Shown piece by piece: positions 25,657 through 36,613 of a stretch of DNA of 64,000 nucleotides. Both the position numbers and the translations under genes were made by a program. The notes beneath the pieces are model-generated. The model ran no database searches. It was not told the origin of the DNA and worked only from the letters and a program-made list of their open reading frames with translations. The DNA is from Geosiphon pyriformis (taxonomy: Eukaryota; Glomeromycota; Glomeromycetes; Archaeosporales; Geosiphonaceae). The stretch lies in contig JAAOMT010000303.1 in NCBI GenBank assembly GCA_016748015.1, positions 983,748-1,047,747 of the forward strand, written 5' to 3'. The number at the start of each line of letters is the position of its first letter. Position 1 is the stretch's first letter.

Positions 25657-25964
25657 TCAACCTAATAATAAAAATGGCAATTTATCAAAAGTCACAAATT
25701 CAATTTCCCGATATTTCTATTCTACTTACCTTCTTTTCTTTTTTCCCAACATTTTTTAAATTTTTGCAATATATCCTGACAGTCCCTCCAATCATGTTTT
25801 TCAGCAAAACAATTTTGCAGAGCTTCATTTTCTTGATAACAGCCCGTTTTTTGAATTCGAAGTTCATGTTCATCAAGCTCTTCTTGTTTTGGCCAGCGGT
25901 TCTGATGATTTCTCATTTCCATATTTGGATTCAGGTCTTTGGCATTAGAATCAGTTGAAGACAT
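25657..25964 (-). CDS. COA4: Coa4-like twin-CX9C cytochrome c oxidase assembly factor
   Basis: Coa4 is a small soluble protein of the mitochondrial intermembrane space needed for cytochrome c oxidase assembly; its family folds through two disulfides made by the Mia40 relay. The predicted 79-residue protein starts at ATG 25964 and has Cys at 42, 52, 62 and 72, an exact twin CX9C pair in TGCYQENEALQNC and DCQDILQKFKKCW. The DEHELRIQKTGC lead-in and HDWRDC linker are typical of Coa4/CHCHD8 rather than other CHCH proteins. The coding region ends oddly: a strong donor (GTAAGT) at 25729 and acceptor at 25662 would add a second exon containing only GT plus the TGA stop. Without splicing, the frame ends two codons later anyway. 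It is transcribed divergently from Twinkle. Confidence 0.88.
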
Positions 25965-26316
25965 GATAGCTTTAGAAAAGGTCCCAATTATTCGGAAATG
26001 GTGAGTTTCAGGAGGTTCCACGAATCTCCTTTGACGAGAAGATAGTAAAATAAAATATGTTTAACAATGTGTCAAAAATATCCTGAAAGGAATATTTTTC
26101 TCAGCAAAAAAATTTTGTGTGATTCGGGAAACTTAGGCTCTTTAAAATTACGTCACGTGTTTCAAAAATTTAGAAGTGTCAGCAATATCGCTGTTTTTTT
26201 TTGCCTCGCTTCTATGCCACTTTCACCACAATTTTAGAGAAAGTTGAACAAGCAAAAAATCTCTCTTTAAACTTGGAAATTTGTTTAAGAACGTGGTTAA
26301 ACTTAATTCACATGCT
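25965..26316. promoter_or_regulatory. Divergent promoter region between coa4 and the Twinkle gene
   Basis: The 352 bp between the two start codons hold TTACGTCACGTG at 26148-26159, a CRE-like half (TTACGTCA) overlapping a palindromic E-box (CACGTG, 26154-26159). The E-box is a binding site for bHLH factors such as Cbf1 in yeasts. No clear TATA box is seen. Both flanking genes encode mitochondrial proteins, so shared control is plausible. Confidence 0.55.
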
Positions 26317-29210
26317 ATGTCGCGCTATTTCTTTCAAATCGCGAATAGAACGCTAGTTAAACGCACGCGTCTTTTACCCCTTCGCCCTTTTCAATTCCGT
26401 GGAGTACCCCAACTCAGCTTTGAAACCTCAAACAAAACTTTTCTAACTAACGAGTTTTCACAGGAGCGCATGAGGAAAGAAAGTACTGACTTTTTCAACG
26501 CAGGATTCACTTCAAAGCATTATAAACCAATGCCTGGCGAGGTAGTCCTATTTTTGAATGATCACTATCAATTTCCTAGAAAAACAGATAATAAGGAAGA
26601 AGTAAGAATACGATGTCCCAGTTGCCGTCCAAGAAAATCAACACTTTACACAGCCGTAATGGATACACAAAAAGGATCTTTTCATTGTGACGCGTGTATG
26701 AAAAAAGGAAACTGGGGTGATTACATTAAGTTGGTTTCCAAATCTGATTCATATCAAGTTCTAAGCACCTTAAATATGGGTACTGGGGATCGTAACCAAT
26801 TTTCGATGCCGCTACAAGATGTTATGAGGTTCCCTGAGATGTTGAGAGGATATCCAGACATCATTGATTGGTGTTGCAAAAAAAAAGGCCTAACCAAACA
26901 AATTTTACAACAATATATGGTTGGGGCTGCAATGTATCCAAACAACAATCCAGGAATATTGCCGCCCAGGAAAGGAGAACCTCCTGAACTAGAGTTATGC
27001 ATAACTTTTCCTAGGACAGCACCTGTTTTCACCAGTCCAACTACCACTAATGATCCTGATATAGCTACAGTTCGAATCAAAGCTTGTGATGTGGAAACTG
27101 GAGACTTGATTGCATTTGATCCACCCTCATTCGGCACCGGTCTTTTCGGATATCATCTAGTGAGATCCGAAACCGATGTTATAATATTGACTGGAAACGA
27201 ATTTGACGCAATGGCTGCGTATCAGGAAACTAGGATACCAGCCACATGTCTTCCTAACAATTCCTACCAATTGCCCCTTGAGGTTTTACCTTTATTGGAA
27301 AGATTTGTTAAGATATATATATGGTTAGATGATGATGTCCCTGGTCAAGATTCAGCTGAAAAGTTTGCTCGAAAACTTGGTATAGATCGATGTGCCATTG
27401 TTAGAACACTTGGCGGTGAACTTGATGGGCCAAGAAATGCCGGTGATGCTTTGGCTGCTGGGAAAGATCTTAATAAGATTTTAAACAATGCACGACCTTT
27501 AGATCACGACCAAATCGTCGGCTTTGATAATTTGAAAGAAGCCGTTTATCGAGAAATTGTTAACCCTGATCAAGTTCGTGGTGTTCAATCTACCGATATA
27601 CCTGGCTTAAATCAAATCCTTAAAGGACATCGACCTGGTGAGCTGACGATTTTCACCGGGCCGACAGGCATAGGGAAGACTACTATTCTAAGTCAGCTTT
27701 CTCTTGATTATTGCCGATCTGGAGTCAGCACGCTTTGGGGCAGTTTTGAGATACCAAACGTAAGATTAGCCAAAAAAATGTTACAGCAATTTGCAGGACG
27801 CGAGTTATCCCCTGAAGAATTTTTTTCTGCCACTGAGAGATTTCAACAAGTAAGTAATTTATTTGTGACTTTGAATGGTTTATACCCGAAATATTTTATC
27901 CACCTATTCTTAATCGGAAATAGCTCCCTATGTACTTTTTGAAATTCTTCGGCAGTACTGATTTGACGACTGTAGTAGATGCCATGGATCATGCGATTTA
28001 CGCCTTTGATGTACAACACGTGATCATAGACAATTTGCAATTTATGTCCAGTGAACAGGGAAGATTTTATGATCGATGGGAACTCCAAGATCGTATAGTT
28101 AATACATTTCGTAAGTTTGCCACCGAAAGAAGTGTCCATATTACTTTAGTGGTACATCCAAAGAAAGACGATCGAGAATTTTTGGATTTAAACTCAGTAT
28201 TTGGATCTGCTAAAATCACCCAGGAAGCGGATAATGTGATCATAGTGCAGCGATTATTGACGGATGATGATGAATTGCGCTATTTAGACATAAAGAAAAA
28301 CAGGTTCGTTTAGGTATGAGTAAGTAATTCTTGCAATTCAATACTACTTTATGATCAATAAAGAGAATATAAATAAAATTTGGAGAAATTTTATTTTAAT
28401 TTGATAGATTTGACGGTACTTTAGCAGCAATACCTTTCGAATTTGACAAAGAATCCTCAAAGGTAAAAATTTAGTTCATATCGTTTCATTGATGTTATAT
28501 TTGGGTCTCCATATAGATCTGAATAAAATTGTGATTTTTAGATTCGGCAACTCACGCGCAATGAGCATGATCGACGTGCAAAGGGTAATAGGCAGCGATA
28601 TAGACATGAGGATGAAAAGATGAAATCAAATAATTCTAATGTTAATGCTCAATATCCGACGTATGGAGCACAACGCGACCAAGAGTTAGATAAAACTCCT
28701 GCGGTTTTTAGTAATAGCTCTTCGAAGGTTCACCAATGGAACCATTCTAGTAGGGGCTCTACCATGGCCGAAAAAGATCTTGAGCTTAAACGTAATGAAG
28801 AGATAACAGAGGATACAATTCAAATTGAGAATAACGTGGAAAGCGATGATTTATCTGGTAACACTAGTCATGAGCTCAAGGGTGAAATTCAAGGCTCACC
28901 TAGTAATATCAGCCTTAAGCTCGAGAGCGATATGTCGGCCTCATCTAGTAGCACTAGCCATCACCCTGAGGATTACGGGAAAATGGACAAAAACTTAATT
29001 GAGGGTGAAGAAATCCCAAATCACATTAAAGGTAGTGAAGTTCATGAGGTCGAGATCAGAAGGAATATGCTCGGAGGTGCCATAAATTTAAACTCAGAGG
29101 GAAAAGTTAATGAAACTTTGGTTTCGATGCCTGATGAAAAATTACCGACGCACATAGTCATGTCTGGCGAAAGCGCCAAAATCCCACAATATCAAGGAAC
29201 AGTTAATTAA
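26317..29210 (+). CDS. TWNK: Mitochondrial DNA helicase Twinkle, T7 gp4-like primase-helicase
   Basis: Twinkle unwinds mtDNA at the replication fork. Four exons join in frame: 26317-27849, 27924-28303, 28408-28462 and 28542-29210, giving about 878 residues. ATG 26317 opens an Arg-rich presequence (MSRYFFQIANRTLVKRTR) typical of mitochondrial import. A zinc ribbon follows with Cys 100, 103, 124 and 127. The TOPRIM fold has Glu295 (GNEFDAMAA) and Asp338-340 (WLDDDVPG). The RecA-like helicase has Walker A GPTGIGKT at 448-455 and Walker B HVIIDN at 543-548. The zinc ribbon and TOPRIM residues, which are degenerate in animal Twinkle, look intact, so primase activity is possible. After the conserved IKKNRFDGTL region comes a Ser/Glu-rich, apparently disordered tail of roughly 200 residues that I do not know from other Twinkle proteins. 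The Twinkle identity is firm; the tail depends on exon 4 being joined as stated. Confidence 0.93.
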
Positions 29211-29574
29211 TAAATTATACAAGATCCAAGCAAAATGAATCAGTAACTTTCAAATATAGAAATTTAAATTGTAGAACAAGAACATTTTCATTCTTGCGCG
29301 AGCTGTACTTTCAACCCATCTTTTAATCCCTATTAATAATTCCTGATAAACAGCTGGACTCTTAATTATAGGATTTTTTTAATATTAATCAATATTCTGA
29401 TACAAAGAAAAACAATGTGAAAGCCTTCTGGCCTTCTTTTATCTTCCAATTCACAAGCATAGATTTCTTGGAAGGAAAGGTTTATCATTGTCGATCTTAT
29501 TTTTCAAAACGATCCAAATTATGATATCAACAAAATATCCTGTTCCAAGTAGAAGATTAATACGTCACCTCTTT
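29211..29574. other. Intergenic region between convergent genes
   Basis: It lies between the Twinkle stop and the prefoldin subunit 3 stop. The 3' ends of both genes face each other. No ORF or repeat seen. Confidence 0.7.
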
Positions 29575-30792
29575 TCAAACATCTTGTGTATTGGTTTTTG
29601 AAAACCTTCGTCTTTTGACATCCCAGTTGTACAAACGTGCGGTATCTTATGGAAGTAAAGAGCAATTGAGGATTTCAACAATTATAGTTGTAAAATACTC
29701 ATGAGAGTGGAATCTCAGATTTTAGCTCAGACAAACATAATATTTCGAAAAAGTGAGCTTGTACTTCATTCTCATATGAAATCAACAAAAGGATACTGAC
29801 TTCCATAGTGGTAATTTGTTCACGTAAAAACTCTAAGTCTTCTAATACATTGTCTAACGTCTTTTTTGCGGTTGTCAGTTTACCTTCTAGAAGCTCTTTG
29901 GCCTCTGGTAAAGGATACTCTAACATCACATTTGCCTGTTTTCAAAATTTTCAGATATAAATTTAAAAAACAAGAGCTTTATAACAAAACAATAGAAAGT
30001 CTAGATCGGCTTACACCAAGCCATAGATAAACTGTCTTTGTGGATCGGACTCTCGCTGCCGCCCAAAGTGTTACATTCAATTCGAATGTGGTTTCTATCG
30101 GATCATCGGAATCCTTGGCGCGAAATAGGAGTCATGAGAAAAACTCATTGAATGTAATTGTGTGGATGTGTATAAGTGAGAGAAATGTAGGTGTTGCAAT
30201 CACCTGCTTTGTAATCAAATATTCCACTACATTCAAACTCTTTTTGATTTCGGGTATTTTCATTTCCAAGGTTTTTTTTCGGTTTAAAAAATTAACTTCC
30301 ATAAACTTATACTTTCTATTTTGAAGGTGTGAAAAAGTGGTGATAAATTGAAATCACTCAGATTGAATAAGGGTTTATAGTTATGATGGTAACATTGATT
30401 TATTGATGCTTTATTATGGGATTAAAAAAGTAGGAATAGCCAGAGACTTCAGCATCAAGAAAATAAAAATAAATTTTTCAAAGGAGTTTTTACTGGAACA
30501 TTCTAAAAACCAATCTGTTCTTTGATATTAGTCCCATATCGCTTCCACAACTTACGCGATAGTTTCTTGGAATTTACTTAATGTCGTTTCTACAGAAGTA
30601 ACAGACTTGGATACGAATTCACTAACGTTTTCCTACACAAGTAATAGCAAAAACATTTTAGATTAAAAGATATCAAACCAAATTGCTCAATTGGAAAACT
30701 ACTACCACAAACTGGACTTTCGGAATACCCCGAGGATTGCTCTCCAGTACTTGCTCATCTGCAGTCTTCGACTCTATTGTATTGGTAGACAT
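29575..30792 (-). CDS. PFDN3: Prefoldin subunit 3 (VBP1/Pac10 family)
   Basis: Prefoldin is a cytosolic hexamer that hands nascent actin and tubulin to the CCT chaperonin; subunit 3 is one of its two alpha-type subunits. Six exons join in frame: 30792-30706, 30632-30556, 30315-30204, 30113-30015, 29935-29797 and 29645-29575, giving 194 residues, close to the usual 185-200. Diagnostic stretches are NPRGIPKVQFV near the N-terminus, KYKFMEVNFLNRKKTLE and KIPEIKK (first coiled-coil helix), TVYLWLGANVMLEY (beta hairpins), LEDLEFLREQITTMEV (second helix) and YNWDVKRR at the end. Introns are 65-240 bp with GT-AG ends, and every junction falls inside a conserved segment and restores it. This gene is easy to miss because no single exon makes a long ORF. 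Confidence 0.93.
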
Positions 30793-31132
30793 CTATAAAT
30801 TAGCACGTTGGTATTAAAAATGTTGGACTAATAGTATAATTCAAGAAATTATAAAAAAAACATTAGGCACCTATATATAATTAACTCAAATATGTAAACG
30901 TCATTTGTGTATTTATAATTATAAATTCAGGATGAATTTTTTTCTTTTCTAAATATTATTTTTCAAATTAAAAAACATTTGTTTGAAAAAGAAACTTTTC
31001 TATTTAAATAATGTATTATTGTATAATATAATTACACAAGTATTGTGATATTTTGGAAATCGTCTATTTGTTTTTTTGTTTTTATTATGTTTTAACAAAG
31101 TGTAGCTCAATCGCTAACTATGACATAAAATT
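30793..31132. other. Upstream flank of prefoldin gene, AT-rich
   Basis: No gene seen. This is the right edge of the host-gene island; composition shifts back to the AT-rich transposon background from about 30900. Confidence 0.6.
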
Positions 31133-31480
31133 CAAATAGCCGCGATTCATGCATTTTTTACATGTGACTAGTCATCCAAGCTATACTCAGTTGAATCTAT
31201 AGAAGTAAACTTATCCAAAACAGCCATTTTATGCATAATTGCAACCAAACTACCAGTATTAAAAACCAAACCAGCCAACCATACAGCAGTCTTATTTGCA
31301 TTTGATTTAATATCAAGTGGTTAAAGCTTTTAAAGAGCAACCAATCTATTAAAAGTTTTCTTATTAACAGAAGAATCTGAATTGTTATTAAGCATACTAT
31401 TGTTATGAATTTGAGTAATAAGTTAATAGATAGCAAAAGAAAAACTATTAAGAATGATAAAAAAAAATTCAATATACATA
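31133..31480 (-). mobile_element. LINE 3'-end fragment
   Basis: The minus strand ends with a short open frame reading KMAVLDKFTS and STEYSLDD before a stop. The same tail as the other LINE copies follows, with palindrome TGACTAGTCA at 31165-31174 and ACATGTAAAAAATGCATGA. The upstream coding part does not match LINE-B, so this is either a different LINE subfamily sharing the tail or a fusion of unrelated fragments. The 91-residue Leu/Ile-rich open frame at 31197-31472 on the same strand is probably an out-of-frame reading. Confidence 0.5.
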
Positions 31481-31815
31481 ATTAGTTTTAAAATTGATTT
31501 TTTTTGAAAAATTTAAAAATCTAAAAATAGTTTGTAATTATTAACAAGATAATATTACTATTATTATTTTATATCTTTTTTTTAATAATTTTTGTGTTTT
31601 TTAATCATTTTTTTATTCAATAAATTATAAAAATAAACAAATAGTTTTTTAACTTAATTTTAACAATATAAATTAAAAAATTAAATAAAATATATAAATA
31701 CTAATAAATAATTTTTTATTTACAGATGTTTAAATATATAAAAATTGAAAATTGAAAAAAATAACCAATATAAAAAATATTTTTATTTTTATTTTTATTT
31801 TTATTTTTTTTAAAC
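31481..31815 (-). repeat. AT-rich spacer ending in an A-rich LINE tail
   Basis: Mostly A/T homopolymers. At about 31783-31812 the minus strand has a run of AAAAAT units directly after the LINE-B 3' end, consistent with the simple-repeat tail that LINEs acquire at target-primed reverse transcription. Confidence 0.5.
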
Positions 31816-31933
31816 ATTTAATGAGTGAAATCCAAACACTGTCTAGTGCAATACATCATATAAATAATCTAAACTAGGTGTGAATCATGCTCTTTCTACA
31901 TGTGACCAGTCATTTGAACCAATCAGGACAACA

Positions 31934-34900
31934 CTATACACCTATATGAACAGAAACTTCATTATCTATGCCTGAAAAAAACAAACAAGACTTATGAAAA
32001 CCAATACCAATTGCCTCAGCAACACTCAGCAATCCAATTATGCCCACCGACAGCACTGAAGGAAGCCCAGAAATCGAGATAGAAACAGATCTATTATATG
32101 GAATAAGCCCATTTTTTTTCATAAAAGCATAATGCTTGACACAAATCAACCAAATGTCTTTCCAAAAAGCATGACTAAACTCATGCACAAAGGCCACAAT
32201 GGTCTGACTCACTACTCTGGAATCCTTGAAAACAGAGACAGACTCATGAAACCAATCCTTGAAAACAAAACCTTTGCACAGAGCAGTACTAACCAAAATG
32301 TCAGATGAACAAGTTAACAACAGCTGCGAGACAACTAAGAAAGAATAACCCAGACCAGATCGCACTCCCCAAGCTAATACATAAGAGTTCAACAAATAAG
32401 CATGATCACTGGCATTAAATGAACAAAAAAAAGCATAGTCCAAGACTTTGATATTATCATAAAACAAACACACCACACTAGGGTAATTCTTATTATAAAG
32501 CTGTTTAAGTATAACAACAGGAAGCTAATGGTGCAATGCCTTCATAAAATATGTTCGGAAACCAGCAGTCCACTTGCTAGTAAAGCCCGCAGCCATGTAA
32601 GAGTCTGGATGTCATACTAGTAATGATTTGAACCAATCAATATCTGCACGCAGACTATCCACCATCATCCATGAACCAGAACCGATTTCCCAATGTGCAT
32701 GATGGACTGACTGAAAAACATCTTGAACAAAATGCCTAGAATTACCAGAAATGACAGTACTACCAATCTTAAAATAGCATTTATTGATAGAATAAGGCAG
32801 ATTCCAGTTAGAAAGAGCCACAGCTCTGGCCAACTCATTCGCATGCTCATTGCCTGAAACACCCAAATGATCTTTGACCTTATACCAATTAACATTCAAA
32901 TTCTTACAATAAATGACGTTCACTATGTGATAATGTTCAATCCAACACCAATTTTTAAAATTTGGGTGAACCAACTCCAACTTGCAAGCATCTAAAGCCA
33001 CTTAACTGTCTGAGAACAAGTTAATCGAGTGAGAAGAAGGGACACACTTGAGAGCTAGAACAATGGCCTGCAACTCTGTTAAGGTAGAAGACATCAAACC
33101 AGAAACTCCCACACCCAAATCCATACTAATGTTCTCAAAAAAAACAGCAGCCCCAGCTTTCATATCAACAGATCCCAAGCCACTCAAAAATCCATCCATA
33201 TAGACAGAAAGGTGACCAATATCAGAACACAACAAATTGGCACTAATAGCACTAAACCCACAAGAATGAAGAATATTTGAAGAGTTGTCATCATCCAAAG
33301 ACAAAAAAATAGACAAAAAGAGAGGACACACCACCAAGAAATCAAACAAAAAGCTCAAACCAGGCAGGAACTGGACCACATGGGTCCAACTGCTTCCACT
33401 GCTTGAAGGTTTTCCAATCAAAAATAGCTCCATTTTGGTCAAGCAGCTGGTCCATGAAGGCAATCCCATAATGCCAAAGTGAAGAAACACACTTAAAATA
33501 GGTTGATTCATCAAGAACACAAGACATAGAAGTTCTATCCTGATGACAAAAAGCATCGGTCAGGGAGCCACCCAAGGACAAATTACTTCTAGAAAAAATG
33601 CGCATCATACCAGCCAGAAAATTATTCAGAGGATTGATCTTAACATAAACTGGGTATTGCAAAGGGTAAAGTAAATGCCAGCAGAGGACCTGAAGATTAT
33701 GTAACTGGTGAAAGAATAAATGACCCAAAATACCAATAGAGTTCGTGAAAGAAATGACCAAAACCAACTTATTCTCAGCCTGAATCTGCTCAAAAGTCTT
33801 CAAACTGTACAGAAAAAGATAATGAATTGCATCACTAGAGAAATCATATGGCAGGCCAGACTTAAATTTCAAGTCCTTACAAATTAGAGTGTCCTATTTC
33901 TCACAAACACTAACAGGAACATAACTGAATTGTGTTCTATAACCAATGATAGAAAAGAGGACTGCCAAAACCAAATATGAAAACTGCTTATCAGATACTG
34001 CCTTCTTGAAGACCAAATTAGCAAAAAACCAGATATCAGAATGTGCTTTAGCCAAGCTGGGTTTGGAAAGACCCTCAGTCAACAGATAGATTCCTAAATA
34101 GTGATGTGATTCTCCTCTCTTGGCAATATAAATAGGTAATTCACTGATCAACAGGGAAGGATCTGCAATCTTACAATTGATGAAAATGGCCACAGTTTTA
34201 TCATTATTAATTGAAATATTATTGATATCAAAAAATTCACTAGCAACATTGAGAATGTGCTGTGTAGCACTTTGACTGTTGCCAACCTATATAGTATTAT
34301 CAACAAAAGCACCTATAGTGGAAAAAAAGAAGAGACCAGCCCGAGATTTAACATGACCACATCCAGAAATAAAGTAAGAATTCAACTTATATCCACACCC
34401 ATCCACCTGTCTCTTGACCTTACACAGAAAAAGATCATAAAATATGTGCCAAAGAAGTGGCAAAAACACCTCTCTCTGGTCCAAGCTGTCATGTACTCTG
34501 TATTCATCCGTCAAACCAAAATCTGTCATAATCCTATTAACATAATTATTATGAATACCACCAAAAAACCTAATGAACCTGCTACACATCTTTATCCTAA
34601 CCAAACTGTTTTGAAGATGCTTCCACCCAACAAAATCATAAGCCTTCCGCATGTTCTATAAGACCAACCAGAGTTTACAACCCTTCTCTAAAGCATTTTC
34701 AACCACTTAACCAATGGCAAAAATGGGTAATTGTGTCATTGTACCCCTTAGAACCAAAAAATTGTCCCCATGCAAAACATCAAAAGTATTATATGTTGAT
34801 GAGATTCTATCTGAAAGAATTTTGGAAAGAATCTTGTAGGCAGTTTTAATCAAGGCAATAGGTCGGGTGTTCATGAGAACTCCATCCCATTCATATGGTT

Positions 34901-36611
34901 TAGAAATCATCAAGACCCAAGCTTTTTTCTAAGCATTGGGTACTGATTTGCAGATCAAACAAGAATTCAAAAGCACCAAAAACATATCCAAAACTGATTT
35001 ATCACAATGTTTCTAGAGTTCATTCAAAATCCCAGAGAGACCAGCAGCTTTACTCTCAGGAAAATTAGAAACCACACCAAGCAACTCATCAATACTAACA
35101 GAACACATCATGCCAGAAAAGACATCATTGAAAACATACTCCAGAAGCCAGTATTGACAAGACCATTTATCTGAGATATTAGACATCACTCTGCACTTCC
35201 TGGTCCAACCTTCCATGATCCCATCCATCCTTAATTTAACTAGGCTTGGCTTCAATACTAATTTGTTACTTACTACCAGATAATCCAGTACCACCTTGTG
35301 AAAGAGGCACTCCAAAACACTCCTGATGGTGTAACTCTTGTCTGATCCAAAGCTTTCCATTCTTTTATTAATAGCCACTTTGATACATGCTTCTTCAGCA
35401 TGCCTGAATTCCAGCAACTTAGAAGAGCAGTAAAATTTCCTTACCTTAACCAGAGCTGAGTGAATCATGTCAAAATTGGAATCTAAAAGAAATAAAGACT
35501 TTATCACTGATGCACTATTAGCATCAATCCCACACCATGTATCCAACAGTGAAGCAAATTTCACACTAAAGACCAAGCAAGAAGCCTTAACCAGCTTAGA
35601 CACTAGCAACTCCAGCTTATGAAACCTTGAAGAATCTCTGGTGAAAACCCCATCAAAATTCTTGAACCATTTCTTCCTAAATATCTCATGTGTTGAAAGA
35701 GTCATTATCTTGTACAAAACATTCCACATAACATCCAAATCTGAGAAATGTACAGCAGTAGTGAACTCATTGGCAAACATTCCAGCATTGGCTGAAGTGG
35801 CATTTTTAAAATCATTTTATTTACTGTCATTAGCACCTCTGAAATCAAACTTCCAATAATCCCTATTAGCCTGCCTATGAAAGGAGTTTAACTGAGTATC
35901 CAGCAGATCACTCAGGCCTACAGAAACAGAAACTGCCTAATGATCAGTGTTGAAATGTTTATTTACATCCACAACATTGCAATCCACTACTGCATTGACC
36001 AAATTAAATGAAACTAGCATGAAATTAATTGTTTTTTTCACACTCCTCAAATTTTTCCATGTAGGTCTTTTCACTACTGGGCTACCTGACAAAGAGTTGA
36101 TCAGTTCCAAGTCAAGACATCTTTTAAAACTTGCACTCTTATGCAAACTGTTCTTATTGAAATTACCACCCAAAACAACGAAAGAAGATTCATTAACAGC
36201 CTTAGCAATAAGAGAGTTGACTTTACCAGTCTGAGAGAACCAAACCACCAGAGAAGCACCAGCATAAAACCCCAAAATAAACACAGAAAGTTTATTCTTA
36301 AAAAGCAGCTTAATGGACAGGAGCTGACCAGGCACCTCAGAAACTTTGCACACATGTTTTGCCAAAGAAATGTCCATGACAATCACAATACCAAAGCCCA
36401 TATGTCCAGAATTCAATCCAGAGGTAAACACCCAGAAACCATCAAACTTATTCATGATCCATGGGTGAATTTTACCCTTTAACTTGGTCTCAGTAACAAT
36501 AGAAATCAAATTGTTCAACTCCTTATGTCAACAAATAATATCATTCTGTTTTACAAGATTGTTTATGCCCCTTACATTGCACATGGCAATCTTCCAAACT
36601 AAAACACTCAT
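31934..36611 (-). pseudogene. LINE-B ORF2 relic: APE endonuclease, reverse transcriptase, RNase H
   Basis: Domains in order: endonuclease (35937-36518 and upstream) with Glu in TETKLKG, GGNFN where GGDFN is expected, and HFNTDH near the end; a linker (35013-35780); reverse transcriptase (33342-34913) with RPIALIKTAYKILSK, NMRKAYDFVGW and AFVDNT where FVDD is expected; RNase H (32612-33556) with YMDGFLSG, ELQAIVLAL, FSDS followed by a stop, and HLGVSGNEHANELA; and a C-terminal region with KHYAFMKKNGL (31934-32476). RT pieces are in one frame and RNase H pieces in another, so at least one indel lies near 33350-33550. Each recognised catalytic Asp-to-Asn change is a G-to-A transition. The protein is dead. 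Confidence 0.88.
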
Positions 36612-36613
36612 TA
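36609..36613 (-). promoter_or_regulatory. TAATG overlap of ORF1 stop and ORF2 start
   Basis: The ORF1 stop TAA (36613-36611) shares its last A with an ATG (36611-36609) in the ORF2 frame. That frame then runs MSVLVWKIAMCNVRG into the endonuclease. LINE-A has the same TAATG at 5501-5505. In some LINEs (SART1 is the known case) such an overlap couples termination to re-initiation. Confidence 0.65.

Noticed and set aside
26754-27137. 127-residue open frame on the minus strand
   Set aside because: Antisense to the TOPRIM/linker region of Twinkle; composition reflects the complementary strand.
30040-30324. 94-residue open frame on the plus strand
   Set aside because: Antisense to exons 3 and 4 of prefoldin subunit 3.
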